A stretch of 64,000 nt of DNA from Phytoseiulus persimilis (Eukaryota > Arthropoda > Arachnida > Mesostigmata > Phytoseiidae): positions 25,664,745-25,728,744 of the forward strand of contig CM075102.1 in assembly GCA_037576195.1 (NCBI GenBank). Reading direction: 5' to 3'. Both the position numbers and the translations under genes were made by a program. The notes under the pieces are model-generated. The model made no database searches and was not told the DNA's origin. It saw nothing but the letters and a program-made list of their open reading frames with translations. Each line of letters begins with the position of its first letter. Within the stretch, counting starts at the first letter, position 1. Shown here in pieces: positions 43,276 to 55,699 of the stretch.

Positions 43276-43668
43276 ATGTCCGAGCAAACTGTGTCAGCGG
43301 CAGGGTCGGAGTTGTTATTTATCCCCTTGTTCATTCTCCCCGATCATTTCTTCAATGGCGAGTTCGCACGGAGGCAAAACGGTCCCGCTCGCAACCGTTT
43401 GGTCGCACGCGCACGGAAACCCTCCCCACAGTGTTCCAACACGCAATCAGCTGGAATGATCCCGACTGAGGAGAGTGGATCGAGCAGCTCAGAGCAGAAG
43501 ATAAAACGCTCATTCGGATCACCTGAAGGTCTGGGAATTCGCCTCTGCGGTGAGAACCCAGACCGAGCTCGCTTCGCGGATCTGCATGCAGTCTCCGCCG
43601 GTGGTTCCGGTCCCGTTCCGAAGTTTCGGGAGACTCTGCCGAGACTTGACGTGAACGGGAAAGTGTAG
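43276..43668 (+). CDS. Hypothetical ORF with hydrophobic N-terminus
   Basis: The ATG at 43276 (A at -3) opens MSEQTVSAAGSELLFIPLFI, then a basic stretch, Ser/Glu-rich sequence (MIPTEESGSSSSEQKIKRSF) and GLGIRLCGENPDRARFADLH to a stop at 43668. No long minus frame competes across it, which mildly favours coding. A GTGAAC donor lies near the end (CTTGAC|GTGAAC), so it could be a first exon. No domain is recognised. Confidence 0.3.
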   Translation: MSEQTVSAAGSELLFIPLFILPDHFFNGEFARRQNGPARNRLVARARKPSPQCSNTQSAGMIPTEESGSSSSEQKIKRSFGSPEGLGIRLCGENPDRARFADLHAVSAGGSGPVPKFRETLPRLDVNGKV

Positions 43669-45377
43669 ACGAGAGCGGAACCGTGGTTAGCCTACGAGAA
43701 ACGGACGAAGTACCGGGACTGTTGAGAGTCGGTCTGCCAGTGCCATAAGCTGCGCGGACCGATGGCGGCGTGGTGGTGAACCACGTGGTTGGTTTGGCAT
43801 TGACGGCTCCAATCGTCCGCCATCCTTACAGGAGGATGAAGCCGCTCATGATGCCGCAACAAGACGAGAACAACATTGATAGCGACGGCGGAGCTGTGAA
43901 CGCTTCGCAGTCATTTCAAAACCCACGAGGGTATTCGGTCGAATGAGCCGCGTCGGCTGTAGCGGCGCCACGTCCTCTCAGCCAATGACAGTGACAGTTG
44001 AGCACGCTGTAGCATACCGTCCGTCCGCGACAGAGAGCGCGCTCTCCTCCGTCTCGAACGAAAGGCTATTCACGCTCGCCGTCAGACGGCACTGGAGAAG
44101 AACATCCCACCGGATGATGCTCGCTGAGCGAAGGAAAGGTGGAAATGACGACCAGACAAAAGAGGGAGAACTCACTGCCGCGCACTCACGGACACCATGC
44201 AGCGGCATCATAGAGCCAGCGGCAGCAACAACCAGGTGTTGTAAGTGGAGACACAGGAGGGAGGCCGTGCCCACACCGGTAACAACAACTGATCATCTTC
44301 AGAGCTAGCAAGAGACGAGACTAGGTAATATTGGTACGAGCGACACATCTGCGCGCCCACTTAATGGGCGACCGACCGCCCGCCCGTCCGAACAGCGAGC
44401 CCAGAACGACAACAACGGCAGCAGCGGGTTCACTCACACTCAGATGATCGGGATAAGTTCTGGAGCGGCAAGGAGAGGACAGAGATTCCGGGCACAGCCA
44501 TCACAGTCGCTGCATCACTTTCCCGAGAATAACGGCGAACCGGGAAATCGGTTGTCCGTTCATCATAGAACCGACGTGGAAATCATTGACCAAATTCCCC
44601 GGCAAGCCGCCATGAGGCCGACCGAGATTTGGGTCGAGTTTCCAGAGCTTCTGGTTGGACTCAAGCATCACCTATCCTACATACATACGTTGGCAGTTGG
44701 AACGGCGAGCGCGGCACCGGCGATATCAGTTCCATCGGCGTGCTAGCTGCTTCCACAGCAGCCGCTCGCACACTCGGCTCTTCTGCTCAGCCAGTAAACC
44801 TTTTCTTTAATCCGATTCTACTAGGTCCGGTGCATGCTCGGATCGAAACGTCCGCTCAGCGATTCGTTGAAGCCAGCACCGCGGTTTCCTAAAAGCTGAG
44901 CTTGGAAACCTGAAGTGACATTTCCGGCGATACGTGACGTCACACGATGCTCAGCTCGCCTCATCGCGGACGTCAGAAAACCGCTGAGCCACAAAGTCGC
45001 CAGCTCTGTTGCTGGAAATATCTTATTGCGCCCAAAACATTGAACTCGAACAGGCATCGCTCAAACGCGCACGCGTGAGGCGGACCACGTGCTTTGATAG
45101 TTAAGTCACGGCCGCTACGTATTCGGCGTCTGGTCAGATCACAAGAATCAGTAAAGTCGCAGGAGCGTCGCGTTGACAGCGAGCGGGGACCAGACGGACG
45201 GTTATATCGGGATCTTATTTTCCTTTCTTCCGATTTCGAAATCGTTCCAAAACATTTGACAAGGTTGACCCAGTTCGAAGCGGGGCTGCGGTCTACCTAC
45301 CGCGTGAACGAGCGAGGTTTCGCTCGTGTGAGCCGAGAACTCAAAGCTTCGGGAATTTTTCAACTGTTCGAATCTAT

Positions 45378-45393
45378 GGGGGGGGGGGGGGGG
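45378..45393. repeat. Poly-G run (16 G)
   Basis: A direct run of 16 G inside an otherwise open plus frame (45094-45573). A poly-Gly stretch made only of GGG codons, together with the lack of an ATG upstream in that frame, argues that the frame is not coding. Confidence 0.85.
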
Positions 45394-46772
45394 TCTGGGC
45401 TATTGAGCGTTTCCAGGGAACTCCCATCTTCAACGGCTCACTCGGATCAAGCAGCGGTCTCGAGCAGTGACGACGCCGTGGCGTCGTGGGCTGAGAATGC
45501 GCCCCCATCGGTCAACGAGAGGGATTCGTGGATTTTCTTCGGTCGTGCTGCAACGGTATTTTCTCCTGGGTGACGTTCAAAGAGGGGCTCCGCAGCTGTG
45601 TGGCATCGACGTCGAATTCCCAACTATCAGTTCATCTTCTCTCAGCGAAGACTCTGCCCGTACCAACTCCAAGTGGAAATCTCTCCTTCGAGCTTTATCT
45701 TCTCTCAGAACCATAATTCGACCCTGAGTTGGACGCTGCTGATCCCACAGACGAGCGTACCCTCTGACTGCACGGTCTTTAATGGTGCGAGCTTCGAAGG
45801 CTGACAAGCGAGCGCACGACGCCGACCGGCATGAGATCACTGGCCCACTGTTGTTTCCAGTTTGGGGACAACTGAGGACACGAGATCTGATGAGAAACGG
45901 CGAGCCACAGAGCAGAGGCGGCGAGAGGAGATTGGTTGGACATGAAACAATGAGTTTGGATATGCTTCTAGGTTTGCCCGGGCCGGTGTATTGTTGGGCA
46001 ACCGCCTGCTGCTGCTGCTACCGCGGATTGCCAGCTTTCCTCCGATGTCGGAGTCTGCTGGTCGGGGATTGGAGAAGTGGAGACTCGCAATCGACTGACC
46101 GACTAGCAGGGCCGTGAACAAACTATGGATTATCCCTCCTCGTGGATCGCTGCCGTGAGATCGCTCCGTCATCGGTCGCCGGCGGTTCCCGTTCAGCCTC
46201 CCAGGTCTTCGCTCACCCGCCCTGTTTCGTTCCGTTTCCGCACAGAAGGTGTCTGTCCCGCTTGTTTCCTCTTCCTCTAGAAGGATGGAGTGGAGAAAGC
46301 TCGACGACTGACTGTGGTCCATGGACCTAACAGCGTGGAGACCAAGGCTTGCCAGAGACCCAGTTGGCTGGTCTCGTAACCGCCGTCGCGGCTTTTTGTT
46401 GTTAACTGCTGAATGAAGGCCCTCTTTCGAAATAGACCGTCCCCTCCTTCTACCTGAGCCATGCGCTCGCTCGTTCTGTAACAGCGGGTACAGCGGATCA
46501 CTGTGTTGCTCAACCCTCGAAGAGCTCGAGCGACGACTGCGCGCTTGTTGTATTTATAAGTATTCCGAGGTCGCCGCTGCCAATATTCGATCGATTAGCC
46601 AGCTAGCCCGTCACCTCAGTGGTTAGTTCGCGGAAACCGGGCTGAATAACATTAAGACATTCGTTTTTCAGAACGTTTCAATCCGACCTGGTTGCACCGA
46701 TCGCAGCATTCGATTTTCCTGATCTATCTTCGAGGATGTTGTGAATCTATCGCTCCCACACCGAATCCTCCA

Positions 46773-47216
46773 ATGGGGCCTGACGATACGATGGACGCTC
46801 TCGAGCGGATCACCGAAACCTTGGCACTTTTTCGGGGATCTCAGTTTGGGTTAGAGAGCAGCTGGCGAGTTTCCGAAAGAGTTCAGACCGAATGTCTCGC
46901 CTTCGCTTCCTGGTTGTGGCATAAAGTGTTTCTGGTCTTGGCGCCGTCACGTGTCGATAGGCCGAACTCGAGCGGTGAGAGAGATGCGCGCGATAGTGCA
47001 CTCAGCGCGAATGACAGCAACGTCAAGCGAATGACTTCTGTCGTAGTGGTGGTCGGACAACTGTGCGGAGCCTGTGAAGACAATCACTCTAGAAACCATA
47101 CAGGCGTGTTTGCGATCGGAGGAGATGCGATCCGAGCTGCGACTACAGTCGTCTACAACCGGCATGTTTTCCACACGTCCGGAATATGGTATATTTGCTC
47201 CCATTACTGTTGGTGA
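46773..47216 (+). CDS. Hypothetical ORF
   Basis: The ATG at 46773 opens MGPDDTMDALERITETLALF, then GSQFGLESSWRVSERVQTEC and later SVVVVVGQLCGACEDNHSRN. The first 45 residues look like a helical protein. A minus frame (47465-46947) is open over the second half and equally plausible. No domain or clear splice site decides between them. Confidence 0.25.
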   Translation: MGPDDTMDALERITETLALFRGSQFGLESSWRVSERVQTECLAFASWLWHKVFLVLAPSRVDRPNSSGERDARDSALSANDSNVKRMTSVVVVVGQLCGACEDNHSRNHTGVFAIGGDAIRAATTVVYNRHVFHTSGIWYICSHYCW

Positions 47217-47887
47217 ACTTCGACGCTCCGAAGCTATTCGGGGCAAGCGGGCAAAACCTGTCCCAAAGATAACTGGAAGTCGTTTACAAGAATCCACTGC
47301 GAGCCACCGTTCCAGCGATCGCAACTGTTTTCGAGGCGCGCTCAAGCAAACACCATCCATTTGGAAGTTCCGATCGCCAATCAAACTCAACTGCTTGTAG
47401 CTTTGGTCTCCAGTCCGTCGCGCTCGCCATGGGTTCTCGAGCCGATCGCGGAGGGAACCGAGCACGTCACCGACTGCCTCGATTATTCCCGTAGTGACCG
47501 CAGCGGGAACTTCGATGCTGACAGCATTTTAGCTTCAGCACGGCTCAAGAGTCGGCTGACTAGAAGTTGAACTCGCATCAACTGCGATACACTGCCGGCT
47601 GTCGTCGGTTCTTGGAAGCTGCCGCAGATTGAAAGTCGCTCCCAATTCGGATATCGCAGCGAAAAAGCGAAACGTCGTCTGACAACCGGTTTGGTCCACG
47701 GCTTACCAACGGTCCTATGCGTGGAAATCAGCGACGGGAAGAAAGCTGTCGCATTTCTGCGCTGCTCTTTCTACGTAACCTAACGTCAGTGAGCTGATAT
47801 TGTTCGCTCGTATCTCTGCGTCCGAAGTTCGCTCATGGATGTTGACCGCTTTCTCAGATTCTCCTGCCAGATCACTCTTACTGTGGC

Positions 47888-48613
47888 TTGAAGTCGCTAT
47901 CAATCGGGGGGGGGGGCATGGTCAATAGCGGCGTTTTCACACCCTCCATCAAGGAAACGGGTTCCAAGACCTCAGTGGCGTTCAGATCTTTGCATGGAGC
48001 CCGTGCCCGACATGTCGAATTCGCGGAGCGAGACTTACGGAACAGATTCAGCGGTTTACTTTTGAAACGATTCGTCGTTGAGCAACATCCACGGGAACCA
48101 CCGAGGGGAAAGAGCAGGAAAATTCTAAAACCTGTTCTGAAACGAAGCAGACAAGGATTATTCCGAGCGGGCTTTCGCCAGAAAATGGTTCTATGGTTAA
48201 TTGACCGGAAATTCGCTTTGATGGGTGAACCGGGCGCTAGAAACGGAGTGCGGCCCTGAAGACCAAGTGTCGTCTCCCGACCTGGAGTTCGGTTGCCCGT
48301 AGCGGGTGTCCTCCTGCCCACCGCGTGGAGCATCAACGGGAATCAAGATTGCTCTCGGGTTCGATCAGACGCCCGCGGAGTCGATCTGCCGCTCACTTTC
48401 AACAACATTGTTCCGTACGCTGTCGCCGCGAGTGCTGTGACGAGTCTCGTAACTCATACACTAACAGCGACGCCAACAAGAAAGCAAATAGTCAGTCAGT
48501 CGAATGGAGATATTGTTTCGCGGCCGTCAGCCCTAAATGGTAAGATGAGTTCCGACTTGCTGCTCATCGACTCGTCTACTTTTGAAGAAGACAGAGTAAC
48601 AATGTCGACTTAG
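47888..48613 (+). CDS. Possible two-exon gene, unknown function
   Basis: Plus frame: MVNSGVFTPSIKETGSKTSV from the ATG near 47918, then a basic region (RGKSRKILKPVLKRSRQGLF) and VLWLIDRKFALM. The frame hits a TGA at 48257-48259 but resumes in the same frame. An intron of about 78 bases with donor ATGG|GTGAAC (near 48223) and acceptor TTGCCCGTAG (ending 48300) would remove the stop and keep phase. The second part reads GVLLPTAWSINGNQDCSRVR, LTFNNIVPYAVAASAVTSLV, and an acidic end STFEEDRVTMST. No domain is recognised. It could be a pseudogene with one stop. Confidence 0.3.
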
Positions 48614-48619
48614 CCCGAT

Positions 48620-50340
48620 AAACGCTTCCGATCGAGCAAAGCTGGCACGCTGGGGCTGCTGTTCACGAGTAGGACAGCAAAAACACCGCGCTGAATGGTG
48701 ACATTGACAGCGACTTAGAGACGATCTCTCGTGACCTCAGGAGGACGGCTTGAGGAGTCGAAGCTTTCAACTTCCGATCATCTGTCGCTCTCCTCTTTAC
48801 GCCTAAATTTTGTGTGGACAGCTGACTCGACTCGTATTCTTGGAGGCTCGGAACGAGCGTGTTGTTTTTTCAGATGCGGTCAATGAGCTCTCCTGTGTCA
48901 ACTCCTCTTTTTATAAAGTCCGAGAGCCACTGAGATCCCGCTCAAAGACTCAAACTCGACAGGTTCAAGGAGCACCGCCAAACTAGCTCAGCGGCAGCCG
49001 GCCTGCTGGATGTTTTGGTTGAAGATCAGATTCGAAAATCGATCGCTTCGGTCCGAGACCGAGCCGTGCTCGGCCGCGACCCTCGTCGTCCCGTCAACCT
49101 GGGGCCTGGCATGGCCTGGCCTCGGTTCGGGCGGTCGGCCACCGTCTCGGCTTGCTCATGGTGTTCACACAATGCTCGCTGAGTGACCCAAATCGTTCGC
49201 GAACGGCGCGGCGCTACCACTAATGGTAGCCGAGGACCCGAATAGCAGCAACCGCCGCGGCTACGGCCGCAGCAACAGAGGTGACTGCTATCTGGAAGCT
49301 TTCCCTGTAGATAGACAAACTCAAAGGGTCAACGGCTGTCGTCCTCTCGTCGCGGACGTCTTCGACCGATGCGGCGTGTGTCCAGCGCGATGTCCGCACT
49401 GAGTTGTCAAACAGTCTGACGAGTGGTCATAGGCTTACCTGCCAGGTTGCTTCTTGGAGCATGAGGTCAACGGCCGCGCGTTTATCCTTGTGCTCGGGAG
49501 CCACGCGGCTTGTTGGAGTCTGCCTGGGTCAACAGCTTCCGAATTGCGCAACTTTTTGAGAGCTTCCATTCTGATCCGCAACAGCTGTAGGCGTCGCTCC
49601 CGATGGCAGCTGACACGTCTCTGATCCTAACGGTCGAAGCTGATTTTTTTCCTGGCATCGGAGGATGTCCGACCCAGTTCTCCCTCGGGGAGCGCCTCCA
49701 ACGAGGTTGGGAAAAGGAGCACCTCTTCCTGCATCGCGGTGCCTGACTGCGATGAAGTTTTTCGGTCCCTTGTGCGAAAAGTTCTTCCTGGCGGGAAGTC
49801 GCTCCGCCACCCCGCGATGAGTGAGTTGCGAGACACGATCGCGTCTTCCATCGGAAATACCGAGTCCTCATCCTCCGTTCTGTGCGATGCAGATCGGCAC
49901 CGTTCAACAGGAAAGTGGCAATGACACTTGCGCGCTGCCCCAGCAAACGCTCGAGTTCTAATAGCATGACCAACTCAGAAGACAGACGCAGTGCGCGTCT
50001 ATGAAATTCAGGCCCCGGATGTCATCGCGGCCGTCCGCGCCTCCTCCGTTCCACTGTCGGAACTCGTAGAACGTTCAAAAATTGATCGGAATATTGCCTC
50101 ACCGGGGACAAATTAGTGAGTGGCGCTCTTCTTGAGACTCGCGGTGAAGGATTGTGAGTCAGCGATTTCGAACAGACCGATCCGAAGAATCTGACTCACT
50201 CGCGTGCTCTTGATGGTGCCGAAAAGGCGTCGGAGCTTGCCATCGATATTTCACAAGTCGCTCCGCGTCGTTCATTGAAGGGATCTGACTCCATGCTCTG
50301 ATATCGCTCCTTTCCCATTCCAATGAGCGGGGACCAGCAG
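48620..50340. other. No assigned gene
   Basis: Short frames on both strands, the longest on minus (49973-49482), Arg/Ser-rich and without a motif. A TAGCTCAGCGG box at 48985-48995 was checked as a tRNA start and rejected. Confidence 0.4.
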
Positions 50341-50361
50341 CTTCGGCGAAGCTGTTAGAGA

Positions 50362-50887
50362 TCATTCGAATCGTTGAACTTCCGTTAGTCCTTGGGCATC
50401 AAGGCAACAAGTCGACAGTAAGCTGGAAACAGGAGGGAGGTCGAGCGAGAAGAGAGGAGAAGTGCTATTCAGCCAGTTTGAATTCCAGCCAAACACTGTT
50501 CGCACAATTTGCCGCCCGATGCTCGCGCGTCTCGTCTGCTTGCTCGCACGAATGACAGATCCACCACAGGGGACGCTGCAGAGCGTCAATGCTTGATGCT
50601 ATGTGAATGACTGGCTCGATGACCGACGGATAGAGGGGAAAAATACTGACGGAAACGATCACAGAAATTGAATGAGCGAACAATGCCTGGAGCCAGGAAG
50701 TTACAAGAAGCGTTTTCGGGAAGGTCAACATCAGAACTTGACTCCTTTTCGTCAAGAACGTGGCAATAGCCACCAAAAGCCATGGACAGTAAGGCTCTGG
50801 TATAGCACAGCTCTGTTCCAACTGATAGTCGGGAGAGTGAGAAAAGACGGAGAAAAGCGCGGAACAATCTGCTGGTTGGTCTTCCAT
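50362..50887 (-). pseudogene. Possible decayed multi-span (gustatory-type) receptor fragment
   Basis: The minus frame 50887-50465 has successive hydrophobic stretches (PWLLVAIATFLTKRSQVLML, LVTSWLQALFAHSISVIVSV) and ends in a charged loop. An adjacent minus frame (to 50362) gives SPLFSLDLPPVSSLLSTC, which recalls the segment leading into the last membrane span of arthropod gustatory receptors (a hydrophobic F-x-L/x-x-L-x-S pattern). Joining them needs a frame change near 50560. No TYxxxxxQF signature was found. With an IR gene and IR remnant in the window, a chemosensory origin is reasonable but unproven. Confidence 0.3.
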
Positions 50888-50899
50888 TCTACCTGACCT

Positions 50900-53800
50900 C
50901 CGAAATGGGATAATATGGGTTTTTGATGACCGACGTAACGACTATAATAGTTGACAAGGCCATGAAGTTTGTCTCCGGAAGCCCCGAATAACGTCGTGCG
51001 CTGATTTCAAGCGCGTCAAGTGACTTGCTCAACACTGCGGATCGAAGCCGGGGTGTTCTGATAAGGGTTCCGTTGTTGAATTGAGACCCTACAACTTTCC
51101 TACTCCGAAATTTTCTGTCCCATCATGGCCTGATCAAGTCCTGATCTTCTGGATGAAATTCTCAATCAATTTATCTCATTGGCATCCGACCGCCTTTGGT
51201 ATTCGAGCGAGCATATTGTTCTATGAGGGATCGAAATTTGTCCTGAGCTCGCATGACGTCATCTTGCTTATCATGCAACTCATTTCCGGCCAGCATGGGA
51301 AACAACTCGTCAATCAATGGTGTCTCCCATGTCATTCAGCTCACCCATCGCTTATCATTTGATCCAATCGCTCGTTTCTCCCATTTCTGTTCACTTTATC
51401 CGTCGGTGAATTGAGTCAGTTGGAAAATCATGCTCACTCGTATCTATCCCATGATGAGAGAGGTGTCTTGAAATGGCCGTCGATGGCGAACGCTTTTTTC
51501 GCGGCGCCGAATCAGAGCTTTAAGGCTGAGGTCCCCCGTCCCCTGAAGGCACGACTGGATATATCGGTATCCCACGGAAACTTGAGTCATCTTGGGGCTT
51601 TCGATCCAATCTAGTCGCTCATCGTAATGTTAATTGTCGAGCTACCAAGTTCTCGACTTCCGGTAACCTGTAATAATTTCAGGCATTATTAGGTGGCCAA
51701 GAAATCATCATTCATACGGCAATCTTATCGCTACGCGCTCTTGAAAAGCTCCTCCGGGGTGTCGCGATCACGCATCTCCTTTGTAGGCGTCGATTTTTCA
51801 CTGTTGACCTGTAAGCATCCATCTCGGGCTCGAAAGCGCCTCGGGCGGAACGAATAAACGTATTTTGCTCCTCATGTCAGCGGGCGACTCCCGGCGCTCC
51901 TCTCACTGATAGACGAATCGGAGGCGACCTAAGGAATCACGTCAAGTTCAAATCCTTCCGAATGTCATCATCTACAGCTGTGATTCTGAAGGCGTGGTGA
52001 AATTGTCCAGAAAGAATGATTCATCACTATTGAACATCATGAAGGTGATTCGAATGTTCTTCGAGCAACCTTTGGGACCTATCCGGCTGGACAAGAACTC
52101 GGGAATGGTCTCGAACAGTGGGGAGCGAAATATTACAACACTTTCGAACCCGCTCCTTCGAATAGCCGCCCCATTCTGAAGTGGGAGAGGAGCCATCGGG
52201 ACTCTTTGGCGTTCTCGTCGCACCATTGAGCCAAGGGCTCCAAATTAAACGCGTTATTGCAAATCCGATTAACGGCTCTTCTGACAAGTTAGAGCAATTG
52301 ATGCGATCGGGGCGTGGAGTTTTTCGCGTCGAGATGAATAACGCAACGGTGAAACTTCCCGGAAAATCTCTTCCCAGAAAGCTCATCTAACCACGGTAGC
52401 AACCAAACATCGCAGCCGAGGGGATATCAGATAATGGAATCTCTTCCCCTAGGGAGAGCTTTCTGAGAACGTTAGATATTATTCCTCCCTCCGGTGTCAC
52501 CGGTTACGGTCATCGCGGGAAGAGCTCTTCTAGTATTCAATCGTTATTGATGACTCGAGGAGAAGCAACTCAACCGTGTCGTGTAGTGTTGAATCGTCCG
52601 TCTTGTACGAAAGGTTGAGTTCGACAGAGAATACGGCGTATATCGATTTTGATGTCCTCGTAGAGGTATTCTGACCTCTTCAATGGCTTTCAAGATCTAC
52701 AATTCTCCGATGTCGCGAGGCTTCCCACATCCTGCCATGAACGGGACAGAATGACGGAAGCTGAGACCAGCGTCGTCCCTCGCCTAAGATGCTGAGAACA
52801 TAGTTACCACCGTGCCTTTCCTCACGGCCTTTCCTCCCAACGTGCGAAACTGATCGACGCCCTCGTTGCATGGTCGGGGTGGAAATGCTGCTGACGATTA
52901 ATTGGTTGGGTCGGCCATATGCAGTCCGTGGTCGGAAAGGGGCTTCCGTCGAGGAATCGAATCCGTACTCCGGATGGTCATTCTTGTACTGATGACACTT
53001 TTCCTCGACTCCGCCTCTCTGTAACTGTGAATCAAGGTGCAGCTGCTCGAGCATAATGAAACATCTCGCAATGAGCCTGTGCTCCGTCCCTTCTCCTGGG
53101 AACACGACTGAAGTAAATTTACTCCGACGGAGACAGGAGCAGAGTCCACTGTTCCCGTCCCGAGGGAAAATGTGGACCTTTGCGCAACCGTTGTGGATTG
53201 CTCCTCGGACTTGTTCCTGTTTCTCGGAGTCGGGAGGGCTATGTTGAACCGTCGGGAGTCCGTTGGAGCGACTTCGACGTTCCGCAGTGGGAGCGCGTTT
53301 GAAACTCCGATCAACTTTCTCTTCTGGGCATCATACCTCTACGGACCCATCTCCTCGGCCCATCTCGTGCCATCTTGTGACCTATCAGTGAGCCAAGTGG
53401 TACCATTCGGGAATCACTGATCTAGATCCTAGACAACCAGCCCGCTCGTTGCCGCTGGCGACAGTTTTGGTTCGCTGTACGCTCGTATTTCATCTCGTGG
53501 CTCACTCGCAGGCCTCGTGCCCGCGCCGGAGGGAGAGCGCTGTGTTGTCGTTTTCCACCCGAAAAGGCGTGATTCCCGGGACGAGTCGGGATTCTGACTC
53601 AGAAAACAGGGAGAGAAAAGAGCGGAACCCGCACAAACAGAGCCGGAGTTTGAAGAGAAAGGTATGGCGGCGCTCGAGAGAGTCACCAAGAGAAAACACT
53701 GCCTTCCTGTGTTTCCAGCAGTTTCGCAGGCCGGATTCGGTGGAATAAGTGACGAACACGGAGTGTTACCGCTTCCCGGACGAAGTGTAAAGCACACCGG

Positions 53801-54200
53801 GGCTTGACAACCGAAAGCGCTGCTTCCAAGTTGTGGCCTCGACCTCGAAACTGGCTCGATGGCCTGTCCGTTCCCTGTCTAGCGTGTTCTATCTGCCAGC
53901 AAATCTATCTGTTGGTCGGTCGCGCCACGACTTCTACGCACCACGAGCCCGGTGCTCGCGCATTAGAGGAAGAACGGGGAGAGCGTTCTAAATTCTTCCC
54001 TGAATATTTTCTCTTTGCTAAACACGTGGGCTTCAGCGCTATCCGACGCCGTGGGCTAACTCTCGAGCTTCTGTCGGTCCGCTGAGCTGACAGGCGGGCA
54101 TTTCCTCGGTCGCTCGCCAGCCCCATACCCCGACCTGTTACCACATCTGTTTATTCAGATTTTTCTGGGCACTTGTTAGCATTGCTCACTTCAAATGACG
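50900..54200. other. No assigned gene; degraded frames
   Basis: Plus frames at 51994-52179 and 52181-52390 are protein-like in succession but in different frames (MKVIRMFFEQPLGPIRLDKN; LQIKRVIANPINGSSDKLEQ), as in a decayed ORF. Minus frames 53314-52898 and 53105-52680 are also plausible. No motif identifies any of them. Confidence 0.35.
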
Positions 54201-54237
54201 CCGTGTGCTGCAACCTATATCGTCTAATCGTCATGCG

Positions 54238-54715
54238 ATGAATACAGATTCAGCCATCATTCCGAAAGACCAGCATCAGTCGGATCTGATTTCTATCTGG
54301 AAAACTCAGGCAACTCAGGGGCCAAGAACAATGAAGTCGGGAGCGATGAGTGGCGACGCGCATCTCATTGAATATTGTACGGAGACCGCAACGGCGACGT
54401 CCTGTGGTACTGGGCGTGATCCCAAGGTTGATTCGAGGGCGGAATATACACGGGCCCTCTTTGAGGCCGTTGTCAATGCAACACTGCGCCAACTTTTCGA
54501 CTGGGGATGAAGAACAGACCGCAACCATAATAAACTGGAACGCTCCTCGTCAAACGTCGGCTTTTCACCACTCCTGGGATGTTGTGGAACAAAATCCTAC
54601 AGTGAAGGGCGCTTCAACGGCTGTCAATGATATTATTGGAGTCGGATGCCGCGAAGGATCGATCCTCATTTTCCGACTCGTGGTATCCCTGCAAGAAGCA
54701 GCTTCCAGCGGATGA
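54238..54715 (+). pseudogene. Frameshifted hypothetical ORF
   Basis: The ATG at 54238 opens MNTDSAIIPKDQHQSDLISI and runs to LRQLFDWG with a stop at 54510. From about 54500 the adjacent plus frame carries on in the same style (GDEEQTATIINWNAPRQTSA, NDIIGVGCREGSILIFRLVV) to 54715. A one-base slip near CGACTGGGGATGAAGAAC would join them. It may be one gene with a frameshift, two overlapping exons, or coincidence. A minus frame across the first part (54528-54250) is a competing reading. Confidence 0.3.
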
Positions 54716-55436
54716 CGTCATCGGCAAGTCAGGTTTTGAGGGTGAACCGAATGTATAAATTCTGTGCGAGCAATGCTCTTGATAGGTGGGAAATAACTTC
54801 TTCCGTTCCAGAAGTAGGGAGCACGTGCCGCGAGCCGACGGTGAGACTATCGTTTCGAACCAAAGAATCCAACGACTCCACTCTCGTTTTCCCTCTCAAC
54901 TCTTGTTCTTCCCTTTCGACGTTGGTAATCCCGTTTTACCCACCGGAGAAAAGATAAGATTGGGGCGTTGAGCGACCATTCACCGTTTCAATGCTCGGTG
55001 CATTTTCTGGGCCTGCAGTACTGCGCTCAGAGAATTCGTTAAACTGTTCGTTCCGGAGCCATCATCGAGAGAGAAGGAAGACAACGACGTTTCGGAGAAG
55101 AAGTCAGAAGACCTTGAAGAACGCTCTTCCACGTGAGGGTTCACTGTTTGGCAAGCTGTCATCTTGCAAGCCGGGCCGCCTTCTCACCAGCCAGCAAGCA
55201 AACCGAGCGACCGGCCAGGCATTCAGTCAATCAAACGATCTAACCGGCGATCACTGCCGCGTCGAAACGCTTCGAAATCTACAATGATCGTCAGTGTGGC
55301 CGACCTGGTATTTACGACGTCGACGCTGTCTTCATTCGAATCGTGATTGGGACTCCACTTCACCTTCATAAGCTCACTTGACTTGCAAAGGAATCTGGGG
55401 AAGGATACTCGACACTGACCATTCGGTTTCCTCGAG

Positions 55437-55688
55437 ATGTCGGTCATCGAGATACCGGAACTGAACGAATTATCTGTCGGAAACCCCCCAAAACTCATTT
55501 CCCCTCATTCTCAGCTGTGGACAGCCTGGTGGCGCGTCGGTTTGAAGGAAAAGCGTTCCCGTCGCGGTCGCGCCACAACGGTGGACTTGAAACATTACGC
55601 GCTGTTTTCAGTTTGCCTTAAAGTTGTGAAAGTCGAAGCATGTTTTTCCTGGTCTGTTGTTTTCGTGTCGCTTATCGCCTTATGTTGA
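55437..55688 (+). CDS. Hypothetical small ORF with C-terminal membrane-like segment
   Basis: An ATG in strong context (GAGATGTCG) opens MSVIEIPELNELSVGNPPKL, then a basic middle and a hydrophobic end (FSWSVVFVSLIALC). The minus strand over its 5' half also has a good start (MTDISRKPNGQCRVSFPRFL) followed by plausible donors (AAG|GTGAAG). Only one of the two can be right, and I cannot choose. Confidence 0.2.
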   Translation: MSVIEIPELNELSVGNPPKLISPHSQLWTAWWRVGLKEKRSRRGRATTVDLKHYALFSVCLKVVKVEACFSWSVVFVSLIALC

Positions 55689-55699
55689 AAGCAGACATC

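Noticed and set aside
45094-45573. 159-codon plus frame running through a poly-G tract
   Set aside because: There is no ATG before the G run, the Gly run uses only GGG, and it appears open because the sequence is stop-poor. The run itself is annotated as a simple repeat.
48978-49050. tRNA-like A box (TAGCTCAGCGG)
   Set aside because: No matching D-stem partner, no proper B box at the right distance and no acceptor stem. Other GTTCGAA and GTTCAAATCC matches (for example 32623, 51946) also lack an A box.
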